64,000 bases of DNA from Biomphalaria glabrata (GCF_947242115.1 NC_074725.1:15625511-15689510), one strand, 5' to 3'; shown: positions 45,326-58,945, numbered from the stretch's first letter. The notes: generated by a model not told the origin, from the letters alone. A program made the numbers and translations.

Positions 45326-46345
45326 AGAAAGAAAAAGTCTCGGAAGTTAGAATTTCAACCCTAGTCTGTTTTAACATTGACATTGGAGGAATTCTGAGAG
45401 TGATAAAGAGAGAGAGACGGACCGACACTCTTAGACATTGTTTAAACATTGAACGAGTCTAGTAGTAAATTAAGGAGGAAAAGGGAGTGGATGAGTGAAT
45501 AAAGAGAAGGAGAGAGGAATGCACTGAGAGAGGAGGTTCAATGAGGCACACGTATGCTGTGGTGTGACCACGTGGAAGCTGGAACCCAACGATACACAAT
45601 GTACATGAAATGTGTTACCAATTATTTACTATGTACCAGCGCATAGTTGGAATTCTTCAGTAGTCAAATAACTCTGCCCCCTGTTGCGACACAGCATAAC
45701 TTTAACATTTAGTCCTATATCTAAAAGTTTGATCTTGTTTTAGGACAAGAGTTTAATTTTGACATTAGAATCAGGTTTTAATAGTATACAGGTCAAAGAA
45801 GGTTGCATAAATTGCATCAATAAGGCACTGCCCTTTTTTGTACTAGTTAATTTTTAAAGCTGATACGAAGAGCAATGTCCGGGGTCTAGGTGACCCTGAC
45901 ATAAGAGTAAACAGACGACGAGTCAGTGCATACCCTCGTTCTCCCTCTCCTATACAGTTCGTCCTTACTAGTCAACTCTATGGCACGGTTCCATTCCACT
46001 CTTTCAAAACCACGATTCCAAAATTAGATAGGTTTAGCCAGAGCCTAAAAGTACATCTCTGATGAGCACCACACAGTGAAGCGTACACACATAGTCGCTT
46101 GTCTTGTGACACGAAAGACGAACACAGTGTTGTCACATACACAAACACACACGCGTAAATCAAATCGTAAAAGTGCAATAGTCCCCACGTTCGTGGTTTA
46201 AATCTATGGAGTTTTCGTTTGGCTATATTTCACCCCATTAGAAATAATTATTAGGCATATTTAATAAAAAAAAAATAATAAAAAAAACGATATCTTTATA
46301 AGAATGCGGTCTTATAAAGAATAATTTGTTTTGTTTTGTTGTACA
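45326..46345. other. Intergenic; no feature
   Basis: Purine-rich 45395-45540, otherwise blank. Confidence 0.45.
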
Positions 46346-46462
46346 TGATGTTCCTTCAGATTTGAAGATAATCTACATCTAAGCCCAAACTTACTGCGGG
46401 CGGGGTATAATCACAGGACCATCGAGACGATGGAGTGACAGTCTAGCGTGCTGACCAGTCCC
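46346..46462 (-). repeat. tRNA-derived SINE, family B, reverse copy
   Basis: gatgttccttcagatttgaa, then gcccaaacttactgcgggcg and gacagtctagcgtgctgacc. Diverged. Confidence 0.6.
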
Positions 46463-47379
46463 ATTATTTCGGCGCTGAATACATTCTTACCTTAGTGTCG
46501 TCGCTAGGGGTTATGAGCCTACACAATTTGACACCAACAACAACGATGACTTTGCCTATAACTATCAAGTGTTTTGTTATATATTGCAATCTTCAAAGCC
46601 AACCATTTCCATTAACTCTGAAATTTAAGTTTATAACTCACAGTTGCAGTATGTTATTTGATGGTTTAATCAGATACGGAGAAATTATTGTAGATTTACA
46701 TTTAGTTTTCATCAATTCCTGACATACGAAAACTAACAACTACGACTCTTAATCCAAAAAGGCAACAAACTTTCGAATCATATTCTTAATGCTTATGGAT
46801 TATTGCAAAAAATGACAAAATGGTGCACCGTAGCTTTTTCGACGCCCAAAAACGAGTATAAACATTGTCTCGTGAAAGGTAAAGGTTATGTGTTGATATT
46901 TCGGTACACTTAGGTTACAGCAGACGATAATGATAAAAGTTTGTGTGTGTGTGTTTGGAAAACACCATTCAAACAGACTGGACTAACACTCCGGTAAGGT
47001 AAGTCCACTTAATGTTTAACTTTGGCTATAGATTTAGTTCTCGTAATATGACTGCTTTCTTAGACTAGACTCTAGATTCTAGCTAGATGTACATTAGTCT
47101 TATATTTATTGTATTATTTTTTTTTTACTATAGAGTATAGACTATATAAGATTCAAGATCTAATCTAGAGAGTAGATCTAAATCTAGACTATATATTCTA
47201 TATCTAGATTTAGAATATTAGATCTATTAATAACACTATCACATGGGGAGATTCGTTATTTATTTACATTTTACCAGTGCTTCTCAAACATTTTAAAGAA
47301 AGGTCTAGATTAGAGTTGATTCGATTTTGATTCTCTGTGGAGATTGATATTTAGGCGATGTCGACCTGATTGATCTTAG
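46463..47379. other. Intergenic; AGATCTA-rich
   Basis: The segment 47060-47230 is dense in TCTAGAT/ATCTAGA motifs. No gene seen. Confidence 0.45.
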
Positions 47380-47560
47380 TGACATAGATTTGGATTGCAG
47401 CCTGACCGTGTGGTATCGTGACCTCTGTGACCCATTGTTGTCTCGAAGGTCCAAGGTTCGAACCCTGTCCTCCGCCATCCCCGTCCTACGGGAGGTTTGG
47501 GCTAGGATGTAGGTTAGTAATCTTAAATTCTGAAGTGACACACAAAACATCTAAAACAAA
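47380..47560 (+). repeat. tRNA-derived SINE, family B
   Basis: Forward copy: tgacctctgtgacccattgt, then aggtccaaggttcgaaccct (B-box), then cctacgggaggtttgggcta, ending in an A-rich tail. Confidence 0.78.
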
Positions 47561-48189
47561 ATAAATCAGAACAAAGATAGATGTAGTTCTAGAATCTAGC
47601 TTTAGGAAAGTGATTTCGGTTGACCAGACTATATACATGGCGTCCTGATGGCCATCGGCAATATAAATCTAGTACCTAGACTTTACATAGGCTATCCGCT
47701 ACAATCTCTACATGATCCGCATTCTGACGTGCTTTAGTAGCCTATTCATTTAGACTCTAAAGGACTTAGTATCTCATATAGTCTATATTCCTTCGCTACC
47801 AATTCATGTATCAATGTAAACAGACCAAGATCTAGACTAGTTCTATTCAAAAAGGAACTTTTTTTTCGTCTTTGAAATTGATTGCAGCCATTTAGATTTA
47901 GATATAGATTTATTTTAGATATCTTGAAAATCTAGATAACATCTAGATCGAGATAATAGATCTAGATACTAAGGAACCATGGAACTAGACGGCGTCCAAG
48001 CTGTTGTCTTTCTGATCGGCTGGACGGAGTTCAGTTATAAGATTGTTTACTAGAGTCTATATTTTTTTGTCGAGAGTTTGATCTAGATCTAACTGTTCAG
48101 TGGCGCTACAAACTGAACATTAAGAAACGAAGTAATTGACAATTTCGCGAGAAATCAGCTATAGACCTAGTATTCTAGAACAAAAGTAA

Positions 48190-48457
48190 AAGTAAAGTAC
48201 CCCTTTCAGACCTTGCTCTATATAGCTAATGATAAAAAGGTCATCTGTTCCTATGGCTAACAGTTGTCGAGGGTGTCATGTGGCCAGCAAAATGACCAAC
48301 CAACTTTACTTTCCCAAACTAATGTGCCCATCAGAGTTGCCTGGACTCTAGGCATCCTAAAAGTCTCGAAATTCAAAATCTTAGTTTTCACCAAGATTCA
48401 AGTCAGAGGCCCCTCGGTTTCGAAACCAAGCGCTTTACCACTTTGCAACAGCCCATT
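48190..48457 (-). repeat. tRNA-derived SINE, family A, reverse copy
   Basis: agtacccctttcagaccttg, then tgtcgagggtgtcatgtggc, then accaagattcaagtcagagg and accaagcgctttaccacttt. Confidence 0.82.
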
Positions 48458-48564
48458 CTAGAACTATTTGCCCCCCCCTCCCACTGGATAATAAGAAAGT
48501 TAGGTGGTTAAGATTTTTTTTGGGGGGAGGGGGGGAGTTAAACTTTAAAATTATTTTCACATTT

Positions 48565-48712
48565 TCACATACCTAGTGCTATTAGAGCATGGAATGGGTT
48601 GTCTGAGCTAGCCAGAAAAGCCAGTGACTTGGCAGAATTTAAGTCATTGGTTAATATACATAACTAGATGATGTATGACGCGTAGGACGTAATCATCTTC
48701 AATTTTGATAGA
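48565..48712 (+). mobile_element. LINE family D tail
   Basis: acctagtgctattagagcat, then gagctagccagaaaagccag, then gtatgacgcgtaggacgtaa. 5'-truncated. Confidence 0.8.
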
Positions 48713-49489
48713 GATAGAGAGAGAGACAACTTAGATTAGTAGAGCTCCAAGATTAATTAAATATGATCTCTCAATTTATTCAAATAGATTGTCCCTATGT
48801 TGAATGGGCCCTTTTATGTAAAAGATTCTTGTTTCTATTGAGCTAAAATGTGTCTACCTGTTTGGAGGTTACCAGTGCCCAGACACAACCCTTACAAAAC
48901 TGGCTCACGAGGATGATTAGGCAAACCTTACTGATCCAAATAGCTCAGGAACAGTCTAAAGAAATACATATTTTCTATTACGTCAGATGTGCAAAGTAGA
49001 GATGGGTTTGAGTCCTTGTATTTCCGAAATGAATACCTATATTATGCTGTGGCCGATTCTCGAGGCCTCTAAATAGAGAGCACACAAGGCATTAACAATG
49101 GGTACGTATTGGGAGAAAATCCAATGGAAAAGTCTTCGCTAGTAATAAAAATACTCTTGTTTAAGGACAGGTCCTTCTTTCTCGGGGCCTGTACTCTGTC
49201 CGACAGACATTGTCCGAAAATGTGAAAATATCCGGCTTTTACTCTTTTGTTCACTGCAATAGCATAGTATCAAACAATCGAATACAATCCACTCACAAAC
49301 TTATGTATAAATGATGGATTGTCACGCATACAGTGCCTAAAAGAACTGAGTATTGTCATATAAATAATATTTAGACTTGTATTACAAGTAGACATAGGCC
49401 TACTGCAACTTGAAAAAATACTTTCTTTTTGGACAATCTTCTTCAAGGACAGTGAGAATATTTAAGGCTTTGTCGGGTTAGTTTCACAT
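48713..49489. other. Intergenic; no feature
   Basis: Begins with a short (GA)n run. No exon or element recognised. Confidence 0.45.
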
Positions 49490-49605
49490 ATTTCGGTTGT
49501 TCCTTCTGAAGGAAACGGGGATGGCGTCGGCCCCCCTCGAGCTCGGAACCATCGATCGACAGTCCAAAATACATACTACACGTCTCACGATCAGACAGCC
49601 CTCCT
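49490..49605 (-). repeat. SINE family B, diverged reverse copy
   Basis: ttcggttgttccttctgaag, then gctcggaaccatcgatcgac and agtccaaaatacatactaca. Confidence 0.5.
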
Positions 49606-49609
49606 GGCT

Positions 49610-49740
49610 TTCCTCCTATCCGTCCTTCTTTGTTAAACTTATTCCTCCTTTGTTAAACTTTGTCATCCTATCTGTCCTCCTTTGTTAAACTTTGTCCTCC
49701 TATCTGTCCTCCTTTGTTAAACTGTGTCCGCCTGTCCTCC
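49610..49740. repeat. ~33-bp tandem repeat, about four copies
   Basis: Units of tcctcctttgttaaactttg followed by tcctatctg. The two open frames over it are repeat artefacts. Confidence 0.85.
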
Positions 49741-49877
49741 AGATGTATGGTAACCCTAGTTAAAAAGTCAAAAAACGAAACAGACAATTGTTTGGACATA
49801 ACATTAGGCCTAGGCAGGTATAAGAGTTACTTAGGCGCAAGGCTCCATTTCATTTTTAAAAAGTTCAAGTTTGAAAA

Positions 49878-50215
49878 TTCATTTTATCTTATCTTATATA
49901 ATACAGACGTTACTTCAAAAAAGAAGATGATTACGTCCTACGCGTCATGCATTTAGTCATGCATATTAACCAATGAATTAAATTCTGCCAAGTCACCGGT
50001 TTTCCTGGCTAGCTATTCTCTAATAGCACTAGGGAAGAAGGAGTATTTGTACAAATTTGTCCTAGCATATGGGACGAGGAATGTGCCTTTATCTTTGTGT
50101 CTTTCTGAGTATTTTATTAAACTTTGTTTTTGTATTTGAAGATTATGGTTCAGTGTTTTATGTATGATTGCTACTTTACTTTTGAGTCTTCTGTCCTGAA
50201 AATCATTAGTTCGTC
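49878..50215 (-). mobile_element. LINE family D 3' end, reverse copy
   Basis: Starts with the reversed tail ttatcttatcttatataata, then gacgttacttcaaaaaagaa, gattacgtcctacgcgtcat, and on to tgtctttctgagtattttat and gagtcttctgtcctga. The reversed protein motif at 50030 corresponds to the SFPSAVKAW region. Confidence 0.85.
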
Positions 50216-50714
50216 AGCACACTAAAATGATTGAGTTAAACCAATTCTAAGCATTTTGTTTGAATGGTAACATTAAGATACCATTAGCTTGGCGGATGTT
50301 AGTTTACCACAAGCCTTTAGATTTAAAAGCACCCGATAATTTGCTTATAAAAAAATAAACCTATTAATTAAAACTAATCCGGCCTTGTAACTCCCACTTT
50401 GATGCGCTAAACATTTATCTTAAAGTAGACGCCGTGTACATATTGATGAATCTTATCTTAAAACCAGTGTTTCCCAAACTTTTGACCTATGTGTACCCCT
50501 TTTATAACACTGCAGAGCATGAGAAAGAAATTGGACAGTCTGTTTTAAGATCTCCTTATTCCTGGAGAAGGAATAACCCTTTTATAACTCTTTTCTGGAA
50601 TTCTTGTCCAGTACCGTGCAAGACACAACATTCTGCCAGAATGTGGTCCTTTGTTCTGTCGTCTTCACTGCAGTGGCGGCATCATGTGTGCCTCCATTCT
50701 CTCTGGATTGCTGT

Positions 50715-51114
50715 TGTAGACGGTCGTTGTCCTGTAGCACCAAACTGCTGGTAGACAACTAAACCGTCGTATTACATTTTAACTTGTAAAATTTGAAATA
50801 ACTTGAATAACTTTTTTGTGAATAATACTTTTTATAACTTTTAAAACAACACAGACACATTTTTATTTGAGATGAAATAAATAAATTTAGTAGACTTTAG
50901 TAATAATAGAAAAATGGTATTTCGAATAAAATCTAACTCACAACAAAAACACGTCTTTTCACTCTGGCAATCTAAAGTCGTCTGTCGAACCCGAGACAGC
51001 TGACAATGCCGATTACCTTGCATCATTCACACTACATTATCACCTATCAATTACTAACGTGCCACCATCATCATAGAAACACACACACACACCATAACAA
51101 GTACCCAAAGTACA
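50715..51114 (+). repeat. Dispersed ~0.4-kb repeat with TG...CA ends, copy 1 (possible solo LTR)
   Basis: Starts tgtagacggtcgttgtcctg and ends near aacaagtacccaaagtaca. It aligns along its length with 61717-62089, including acgtcttttcactctggcaa and cttgcatcattcacac. TG...CA termini suggest a solo long terminal repeat of an old LTR element, but no internal region or primer site is seen and a non-autonomous repeat of other origin is possible. Confidence 0.6.
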
Positions 51115-51210
51115 CTTCGATTGGGCAATGACAGGATCCAGACCGGGCTAAGACGGCCTGTTCTTTTTGCTTTAATTGCCCCCGTGCATCTTTGCGGTCT
51201 GGTTTCTTCA

Positions 51211-53862
51211 TCTCTCTCCATAACTCTCTGCCCCCCTCCTCCTTACTTATCCCAGCTATCTAACCAAATAGTCTCCATCTCTCTCCATAACTCTCTACCC
51301 CCCTCCTCCTTACTTATCCCAGCTATCTAACCAAATAGTCTCCATCTCTCTCCATAACTCTCTGCCCCCCCTCCTTACTTATCCCAGCTATCTAACCAAA
51401 TAGTCTCCATCTCTCTCCATAACTCTCTGCCCCCCCCTTACTTATCCCAGCTATCTAACCAAATAGTCTCCATCTCTCTCCATAACTCTCTACCCCCCCC
51501 CTCCTCCTTACTTATCCCAGCTATCTAACCAAATAGTCTCCATCTCTCTCCATAACTCTCTGCCCCCCCCTCCTCCTTACTTATCCCAGCTATCTAACCA
51601 AATAGTCTCCATCTCTCTCCATAACTCTCTGCCCCCCCCTTACTTATCCCAGCTATCTAACCAAATAGTCTCCATCTCTCTCCATAACTCTCTGCCCCCC
51701 CCTTACTTATCCCAGCTATCTAACCCAATAGTCTCCATCTCTCTCCATAACTCTCTGCCCCCCCCTCCTTCTTACTTATTCCAGCTATCTAACCAAATAG
51801 TCTCCATCTCTCTCCATAACTCTCTGCCCCCCCCTCGTTACTTATCCTAGCTATCTAACCAAATAGTCTCCATCTCTCTCCATAACTCTCTGCCCCCCTC
51901 CTTACTTATCCCAGCTATCTAACCAAATGGTCTCCATATCTCTCCATAACTCTCTGCCCCCCCTCGTTACTTATCCCAGCTATCTAACCAAATAGTCTCC
52001 ATCTCTCTCCATAACTCTCTGCCCCCCTCCTTACTTATCCCAGCTATCTAACCAAATAGTCTCCATCTCTCTCCATAACTCTCTACCCCCCCTCCTAACT
52101 TAGCCCAGCTATCTAACCAAATAGTCTCCATCTCGCTCCATAACTCTCTACCCCCCCCTTACCTCCTTACTTATCCCAGCTATCTAACCCAATAGTCTCC
52201 ATCTCTCTCCATAACTCTCTGCCCCCCTCCTTACTTATCCCAGCTATCTAACCAAATAGTCTCCATCTCTCTCCATAACTCTCTGCCCCCCCCCCTCTTT
52301 ACTTATCCTAGCTATCTAACCAAATAGTCTCCATCTCTCTCCATAACTCTCTGCCCCCCTCCTTACTTATCCCAGCTATCTAACCAAATGGTCTCCATAT
52401 CTCTCCATAACTCTCTGCCCCCCCCCTCGTTACTTATCCCAGCTATCTAACCAAATAGTCTCCATCTCTCTCCATAACTCTCTGCCCCCCTCCATACTTA
52501 TCCCAGCTATCTAACCAAATAGTCTCCATCTCTCTCCATAACTCTCTACCCCCCTCCTCCTTACTTATCCCAGCTATCTAACCAAATAGTCTCCATCTCT
52601 CTCCATAACTCTCTGCCCCCCCCTCCTTACTTATCCCAGCTATCTAACCAAATAGTCTCCATCTCTCTCCATAACTCTCTGCCCCCCTCCTTACTTATCC
52701 CAGCTATCTAACCAAATAGTCTCCATCTCTCTCCATACCTCTCTGCCCCCCTCCTTACTTATCCCAGCTATCTAACCAAATGGTCTCCATATCTCTCCAT
52801 AACTCTCTGCCCCCCTCCTTACTTATCCCAGCTATCTAACCAAATGGTCTCCATATCTCTCCATAACTCTCTGCCCCCCCCCTCGTTACTTATCCCAGCT
52901 ATCTAACCAAATAGTCTCCATCTCTCTCCATAACTCTCTGCCCCCCTCCTTACTTATCCCAGCTATCTAACCAAATGGTCTCCATATCTCTCCATAACTC
53001 TCTGCCCCCCTCCTTACTTATCCCAGCTATCTAACCAAATGGTCTCCATATCTCTCCATAACTCTCTGCCCCCCCCCCTCGTTACTTATCCCAGCTATCT
53101 AACCAAATAGTCTCCATCTCTCTCCATAACTCTCTGCCCCCCTCCTTACTTATCCCAGCTATCTAACCAAATAGTCTCCATCTCTCTCCATAACTCTCTA
53201 CCCCCCCTCCTTACTTAGCCCAGCTATCTAACCAAATAGTCTCCATCTCTCTCCATAACTCTCTACCCCCCCCCTTTCCTCCTTACTTATCCCAGCTATC
53301 TAACCCAATAGTCTCCATCTCTCTCCATAACTCTCTGCCCCCCTCCTTACTTATCCCAGCTATCTAACCAAATGGTCTCCATATCTCTCCATAACTCTCT
53401 GCCCCCCCCCCTCGTTACTTATCCCAGCTATCTAACCAAATAGTCTCCATCTCTCTCCATAACTCTCTGCCCCCCCTCCTTACTTATCCCAGCTATCTAA
53501 CCAAATAGTCTCCATCTCTCTCCATAACTCTCTGCCCCCCCCCCCTCCTTACTTAGCCCAGCTATCTAACCAAATAGTCTCCATCTCTCTCCATAACTCT
53601 CTACCCCCCCTCCTCCTTACTTAGCCCAGCTATCTAACCAAATAGTCTCCATCTCTCTCCATAACTCTCTGCCCCCCCCCCTCCTTACTTAGCCCAGCTA
53701 TCTAACCAAATAGTCTCCATCTCTCTCCATAACTCTCTGTCCCCCCCCCCTCCTCCTTACTTATCCCAGCTATCTAACCAAATAGTCTCCATCTCTCTCC
53801 ATAAATCTCTACCCCCCTCCTCCTTACTTATCCCAGCTATCTAACCAAATAGTATCCATCTC
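51211..53862. repeat. 2.65-kb minisatellite, ~63-bp unit, about 42 copies
   Basis: Unit: ctctctccataactctctgc, a C-run of variable length, tccttacttatcccagctat, then ctaaccaaatagtctccatc. Units vary in C-run length, TCCTT/TCGTT, TTATCCC/TTAGCCC, AATAGTC/AATGGTC and ACCAAAT/ACCCAAT. Variant order repeats at an offset of about 1115 bp (for example TTAGCCC at 52101 and 53216, ACCCAAT at 52186 and 53302), showing higher-order amplification. Strongly pyrimidine-biased on the plus strand. No open frame of significance. Confidence 0.97.
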
Positions 53863-54284
53863 TTTTAACGTCCATATTTTTCTTTAACCTTTCTGTTATG
53901 TCTGTGTGTGTGTGTGTGTGACAAAGTATGACTAAGATGCTATTGTCAGAGAATGGATGGATTACTAAAAAGGTTGGCTATTTTTAAACCAGACGTGCAG
54001 TGTTTGAAAAAAAAAAGGAAGTGGTGGCTAAGGAAAGAGAAGACTCGCGTGCAGGCGAGAGATTCCGAGAACACGTGAGTTGGGAGACAAGAACGATTTT
54101 TTAACATCTTGTGATTGAATTTTATATTTTGTATCACAGATCTACTATACCGATATTGAAAGCCTGCTATTTTTTCAATAAAAATTTATTTTATTTTGCT
54201 TTCAAGAAAGATCTCTAGCTTTTAATTAAAGGTGTTTGCCAAAGTACTGCACACGGCAAGAGTGTAGATTGGTGTCTCTGTTTG
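53863..54284. other. Intergenic; no feature
   Basis: Short (GT)n at 53903-53919. Nothing else. Confidence 0.5.
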
Positions 54285-54465
54285 GAGCTTGTAGCGCATT
54301 TTTAAAATGCTATAAGCATGATCAGTGTGCTCTGGTCTAATCTCTTTTGTGATATCTCGCTCAGCAGACACAACTCGGCTCGAGTCCGGATTGGAACTCC
54401 AGCATTCTTGATAGGCAGCCAAACGGGGTCTGCCACCCAGCCACACTATGGGCACTCTATGAGCA
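54285..54465 (-). repeat. tRNA-derived SINE, family C, reverse copy
   Basis: gtagcgcatttttaaaatgc, then gtgtgctctggtctaatctc, then ctcggctcgagtccggattg. The reverse of the 63240-63467 copy. Confidence 0.65.
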
Positions 54466-54955
54466 ATGAAGTGACATTGCCCTCTATATGATGTGACATT
54501 GCTCTGAGTATCTTCCTATTATCATAGTCCTCGCCGTCCTGCTATTTGTCTAACAATAATGTAGCGCGTCAGAATTGAACAACAAATCATTTGTGAAATA
54601 ATTAAAAAAGAAACTTCGAGATAAATGGAAATATATATTTCTTCCCGTTGAGTACCCACACACCCACATATTCAGTGAAAGCAATGACCTATTAAGGTAC
54701 GCCCATGCATAAATAGTATAATAAGATCTGAACACTGGCGATAGTTCACCAGCGGGCGATAAATTTAGCCTAAGATCTTTATATCTGTCAAGCTCCCGCT
54801 TTAATCTCATTAATTCATTGTTACAAATGTCACAAACCATCCTGGTAGGGAAAACCCTTGAGCGAGATTCTCTGTCTGGGGCCATCGATCAAATCATACA
54901 TGTTTCGAACTTTTTATTTGACCCCACGTTACAGTTCGATAGTGCAAGGAAGTGA

Positions 54956-54957
<2 letters not shown>

Positions 54958-55020
<63 letters not shown>
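54958..55020. repeat. (TA)n microsatellite, 63 bp
   Basis: Uninterrupted TA dinucleotides. Confidence 0.98.
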
Positions 55021-55022
<2 letters not shown>

Positions 55023-56867
55023 GGTATTGACTTTTGGTCAGTGCAAGATATTGTAACGATACTCATTTTATTCGACAGCATTTACATCGAAAATGAAATC
55101 AGAAAAACGGGCTGAAAACGTGACATACATTAGAATGCAAATTCACAGACAATGTAAAATATAGTTTCAGTAATATTATCAGTCTTGTCAATTTTAAAGA
55201 AAAAAAATTGCGGTTAGTTATGCGTGAAACATTTTTGTTTTGTCTGGCCCATAACACAAAACGTGCAGCGAATAAAAGTGATAACCAACCCATTTCATCA
55301 TATGTGCACGGTCCTCAAACGGTAGGCCATCCTCTTGGTGGCCCTGATCTAGATTAGTGGCCCCCTGATTTAGCTTAGAACTACACCCATCAAGTTCTAG
55401 AAAAATGAATAAAGGCCCCTCTGTTTAGCATTTAGGGCGCCATCTGTTTCAGCGGTACACGTGTTGATGGGAAATCCACATTATCTAGTGGGTACTGAGT
55501 CTGAAAAACTTTAGGGGACCTCCAGTCTGATTGGCTTTGAGCGTCAATCACTTTTCGGTTTCGTCGATTCCTTGAATGGCGACATCTGTTTATCTTCTCA
55601 CTAAAACAAACTATGTTGAGCCCCCCCCCTCCCCCCCCCCGCCCACCCAACCGCATTTTTTTTTCTTCAAATAAATATAAGAATAAGAAATAATCCAGTG
55701 TTGACTTCCTGGTTTCTTTATCACGTGGATGGAAGATAGTTAGGGGTCATCCATTCAGGACGTCAGCATCAACCTACGTGAAATGTTTTTTTCTCATTAA
55801 AAAAAAATGTATCTAGATCTAAGTCTTGCTATTTTATGAATTAAATTATGAATAATTAAGTCGTCAACCATTATACTCCGAATTACAGATGTAACTGATG
55901 CGCATAGAATCACACAAGTAAGTAAGTAATGTATTATGTACAACTAATGGCACCGCGCTCGTAGCACGAAAGTATGCAGTGTGATTTTACCTTTACCTAT
56001 CCTTTAGTCTGTTGGACCGTTGGGGCACCATGCAAGATTCGTAGACCGTCCATCTCCTTTCCTGTTGCCGTAGATTTAGATTTAGCATTTCGATATGGTT
56101 TATACGTTGGTAACAAGTGGCCATTTATAAATATTGACTTTAAATGCGGAAATTACTTATTTCTTTATAAGAGGTAAGGATGATAAAAAGAAACATTTGT
56201 GACTTGTCCCTTTTTATATATTTTTTTCCTCCAACAATTTTTGTATGTATCAAAGCCCATTTAAAAAGGTTGAAAATGATTGTTAGAACATATTACTTTG
56301 AATATTGTTTCTAGACCTAGAAAATGTTGATTCCATTATCTTACGGCTATATGTCACAACAGTTCTCTGATTACTCTCTCTCTCCGTAATTACTTTCCTC
56401 CTTCCAATAGTATTATTTATTTCGCTCATTTGTATTTCACTATCCTGTTCTGATTAAACTTCTATAACTTTATGTTTGTTATCAGAAAATGTTATGCTTG
56501 GCATCGAATTATAGGAGAATGCATGCTCTTTTTTACACAACACAAAACTAAAGTTTATAAATCCAATAAGCCATTTAGTTTAATGGGGTAAAATCAACGT
56601 TGGTATCGTCAATTAGGAGAGAAAGAGTTAATACTTGAGAAAAATTTCAGTTCCACCATTTTGTTTGTATCAGCCAATGCCTGCAATGCTTTATACAAGA
56701 TCACGTGATTTTGTCATTGACTCCGAGAACATCAACAACTCGAATATATTTTCGCATTTTTTAAGTAGTATTTAATGTCTCACTAGAGTCGCATTTCTTT
56801 TTCAATAGCTTGACTTAAAATTGTTGAGATCTGGTTGATCTAAAAAAAAAAAGGGTTGTAGGTAGGG
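55021..56867. other. Intergenic; element fragments only
   Basis: The segment 55310-55450 has repeated gtggccct-type motifs, 55620-55645 is poly-C, and 55985-56075 is the fragment also at 31.74 kb (cctatcctttagtctgttgg). No gene. Confidence 0.45.
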
Positions 56868-57110
56868 TTCCCCTTTCAGATGATGCGGTTATCTGTTTCT
56901 ATAGCAGACGGTTAACGAGGGTGTCATGCGGCCAGCACAACGACCAACCGCCTTTACGTTCCCCCAACTAATCCCAGGTACCCATTAGAGTTGGGTGGAC
57001 TTAGGGGCGTCCTAAAAATCCCAAATTCAAAATGGCAGCCTATGCCGAGATTCGAACCAGAGAGCCCTTTGTTGGGAAGCTAATGGCCTCGACCACTCAG
57101 CCTCCAGGCT
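56868..57110 (-). repeat. tRNA-derived SINE, family A, reverse copy
   Basis: gggttcccctttcagatgat, then gttaacgagggtgtcatgcg, then acaacgaccaaccgccttta, then ccgagattcgaaccagagag. One of the best-preserved copies. Confidence 0.88.
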
Positions 57111-58639
57111 AGTAGGTAGGCTACTATACATGATAAACAGTATTTAGGAAAGATGAATGAAGAAAATGAATATTTATTTATAGTGTGAGTACTTTGGAGT
57201 CATACAATCTGCTCACGTTTTCGTAGCGCTGTGATTCCCCTCCCCTACACACACACACACACAGAAGCTTCTACCCACGTTGCGTAATAAAGCCAGCAAG
57301 TCTTGGTTCAATTTGAAAAGGCGATTTTTTTTCGGGCCTAAATTTTCTATAGTCAACTCCTGCACACATACCGAACAAAAGCTAATCACCACTGTTCTAC
57401 ATCATTCTCAATCAGTTCTGCCCCCTACAGCCTGTACAGACGTTCTAAGTGGATGGCTCCCTTCGAAATGCACATATGTCCTAAATCCTGTATAGAAAAC
57501 GAGAAAGGTATGCATTTGGTGGTATCACATAAGAAATGAAAGCATTACATTGATGTTCAAGGACATTCATGGATAAAATATGGTAGACAAAATTTGAATT
57601 GAACCTAGGCCCGACTTAAAATGCTCAGCATTCTGTCCCCGTTGACCCATTTTTTTTTTGATAGGACATAGAATTCTAATTTTAAACTATTCAAAACATG
57701 GTCCTATTTTTTTTAAATATTGATTAGATGGGTGCATTATGTTATAAGCCTTGAAGTCATACAATATATGTTCAATATGACTTTTTAAACAATTGTGTTA
57801 CACCAGAGTTTCTCAAACTCTCTTCCCAGCATTATTTTAAAAAAATATTGTGATGTTTCCATACTAATCTGTTGTGAATGCTCTTACACGGTCAGCATAT
57901 GAATACGGAGGAACCCCTAGTGGGCTTGGCCTCCGGCCTCGCCTGGTATTGGGAAACCTAGGCGGGGCTCAGGAAACCGTATCCCACAAAAACGAATGTG
58001 ATTAAATGATCATCTAGTTGATGGGGGCTGGGGCTTCGGGCGGGTTGTCGGTCCTGAGTAAAATCCTCCCCATTGGTCAAAGGGTCATCAATGGGTGCAA
58101 GCTCGACCCTTAATGGACACTCACCTACCCGTAGTATTACTTAATTATCAATTGCTTTTATTTAATATAGATCTTGTTCTAAGTCTCAACAGTTGTATGC
58201 TCTATTGGTGATTTTATGTTCTAAGTCTCAACAGTTGTATGCTCTATTGGTGATTTTAATATTGCTTCAAAGAAAATTGTCAAATTTCAAAAGAATGTTT
58301 TCCTTTCTTTTTTTAGCATTGCGTAACAGCTTGAAAATGAATGTGTGATAATTTTTTTATAAAATGGTGAGGCTGAGCAAAGAAACCAGTCCTCTTAAAG
58401 CTTAACATGTTTTCAAGTCATCGATCTAGGAATGGATTAGGCCAAACCTCTTATGACAAGATTTATGTCTTTCAGTGCAGATCTAGTTAATATATTTGTA
58501 TATACTGATCGGATATGGCCCGCGGTCTGCCGTCCTTAGCTATTGAATTATTGATCTGGTGGATTGGATATAGATCTATGTCAAACATGGCCATACATGG
58601 CCAATGTTCCCTTAACATTTTTATTAGATTTTGTCACGA
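57111..58639. other. Intergenic; unknown GC-rich block
   Basis: The segment 57895-58140 (gaggaacccctagtgggctt, then aaacctaggcggggctcagg) is GC-rich and element-like, but unplaced. The segment 58176-58258 is a nearly perfect 42-bp tandem duplication (gttctaagtctcaacagttg...). No exon recognised. Confidence 0.45.
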
Positions 58640-58945
58640 AAATGAAAGTAGAGTGTGAAAATGGGTTAACCAGTTTAGCCGTCAGTGATATCAAATATAA
58701 AATACTGTGAAAACGGGTTTACCCGATTTTTATACAAGTTTCGTTCTCTAATAGAGATAAATGTAGGTATTTTTCTTTATTTTGAAGTCCTTCTGGTTGT
58801 GGGTGGGACATGAAACATACACTAGTGTCTCCGCCATGATCTAAGGAACATCTATGCCAAGTTTTATCAACATTGGTCAAACGGTTTTGATTTCTGTGCG
58901 GGACCTACTTACACACATACATACATACACACTCCATACATTCTG

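Noticed and set aside
50434-50754. 106-codon plus-strand frame
   Set aside because: Starts in a hAT-like relic (cagtgtttcccaaact) and ends in the dispersed TG...CA repeat; no protein family.
51211-53862. Regularly spaced repeats, possible CRISPR-like array
   Set aside because: Units are contiguous tandem copies without unique spacers, in a eukaryotic context; it is a minisatellite.
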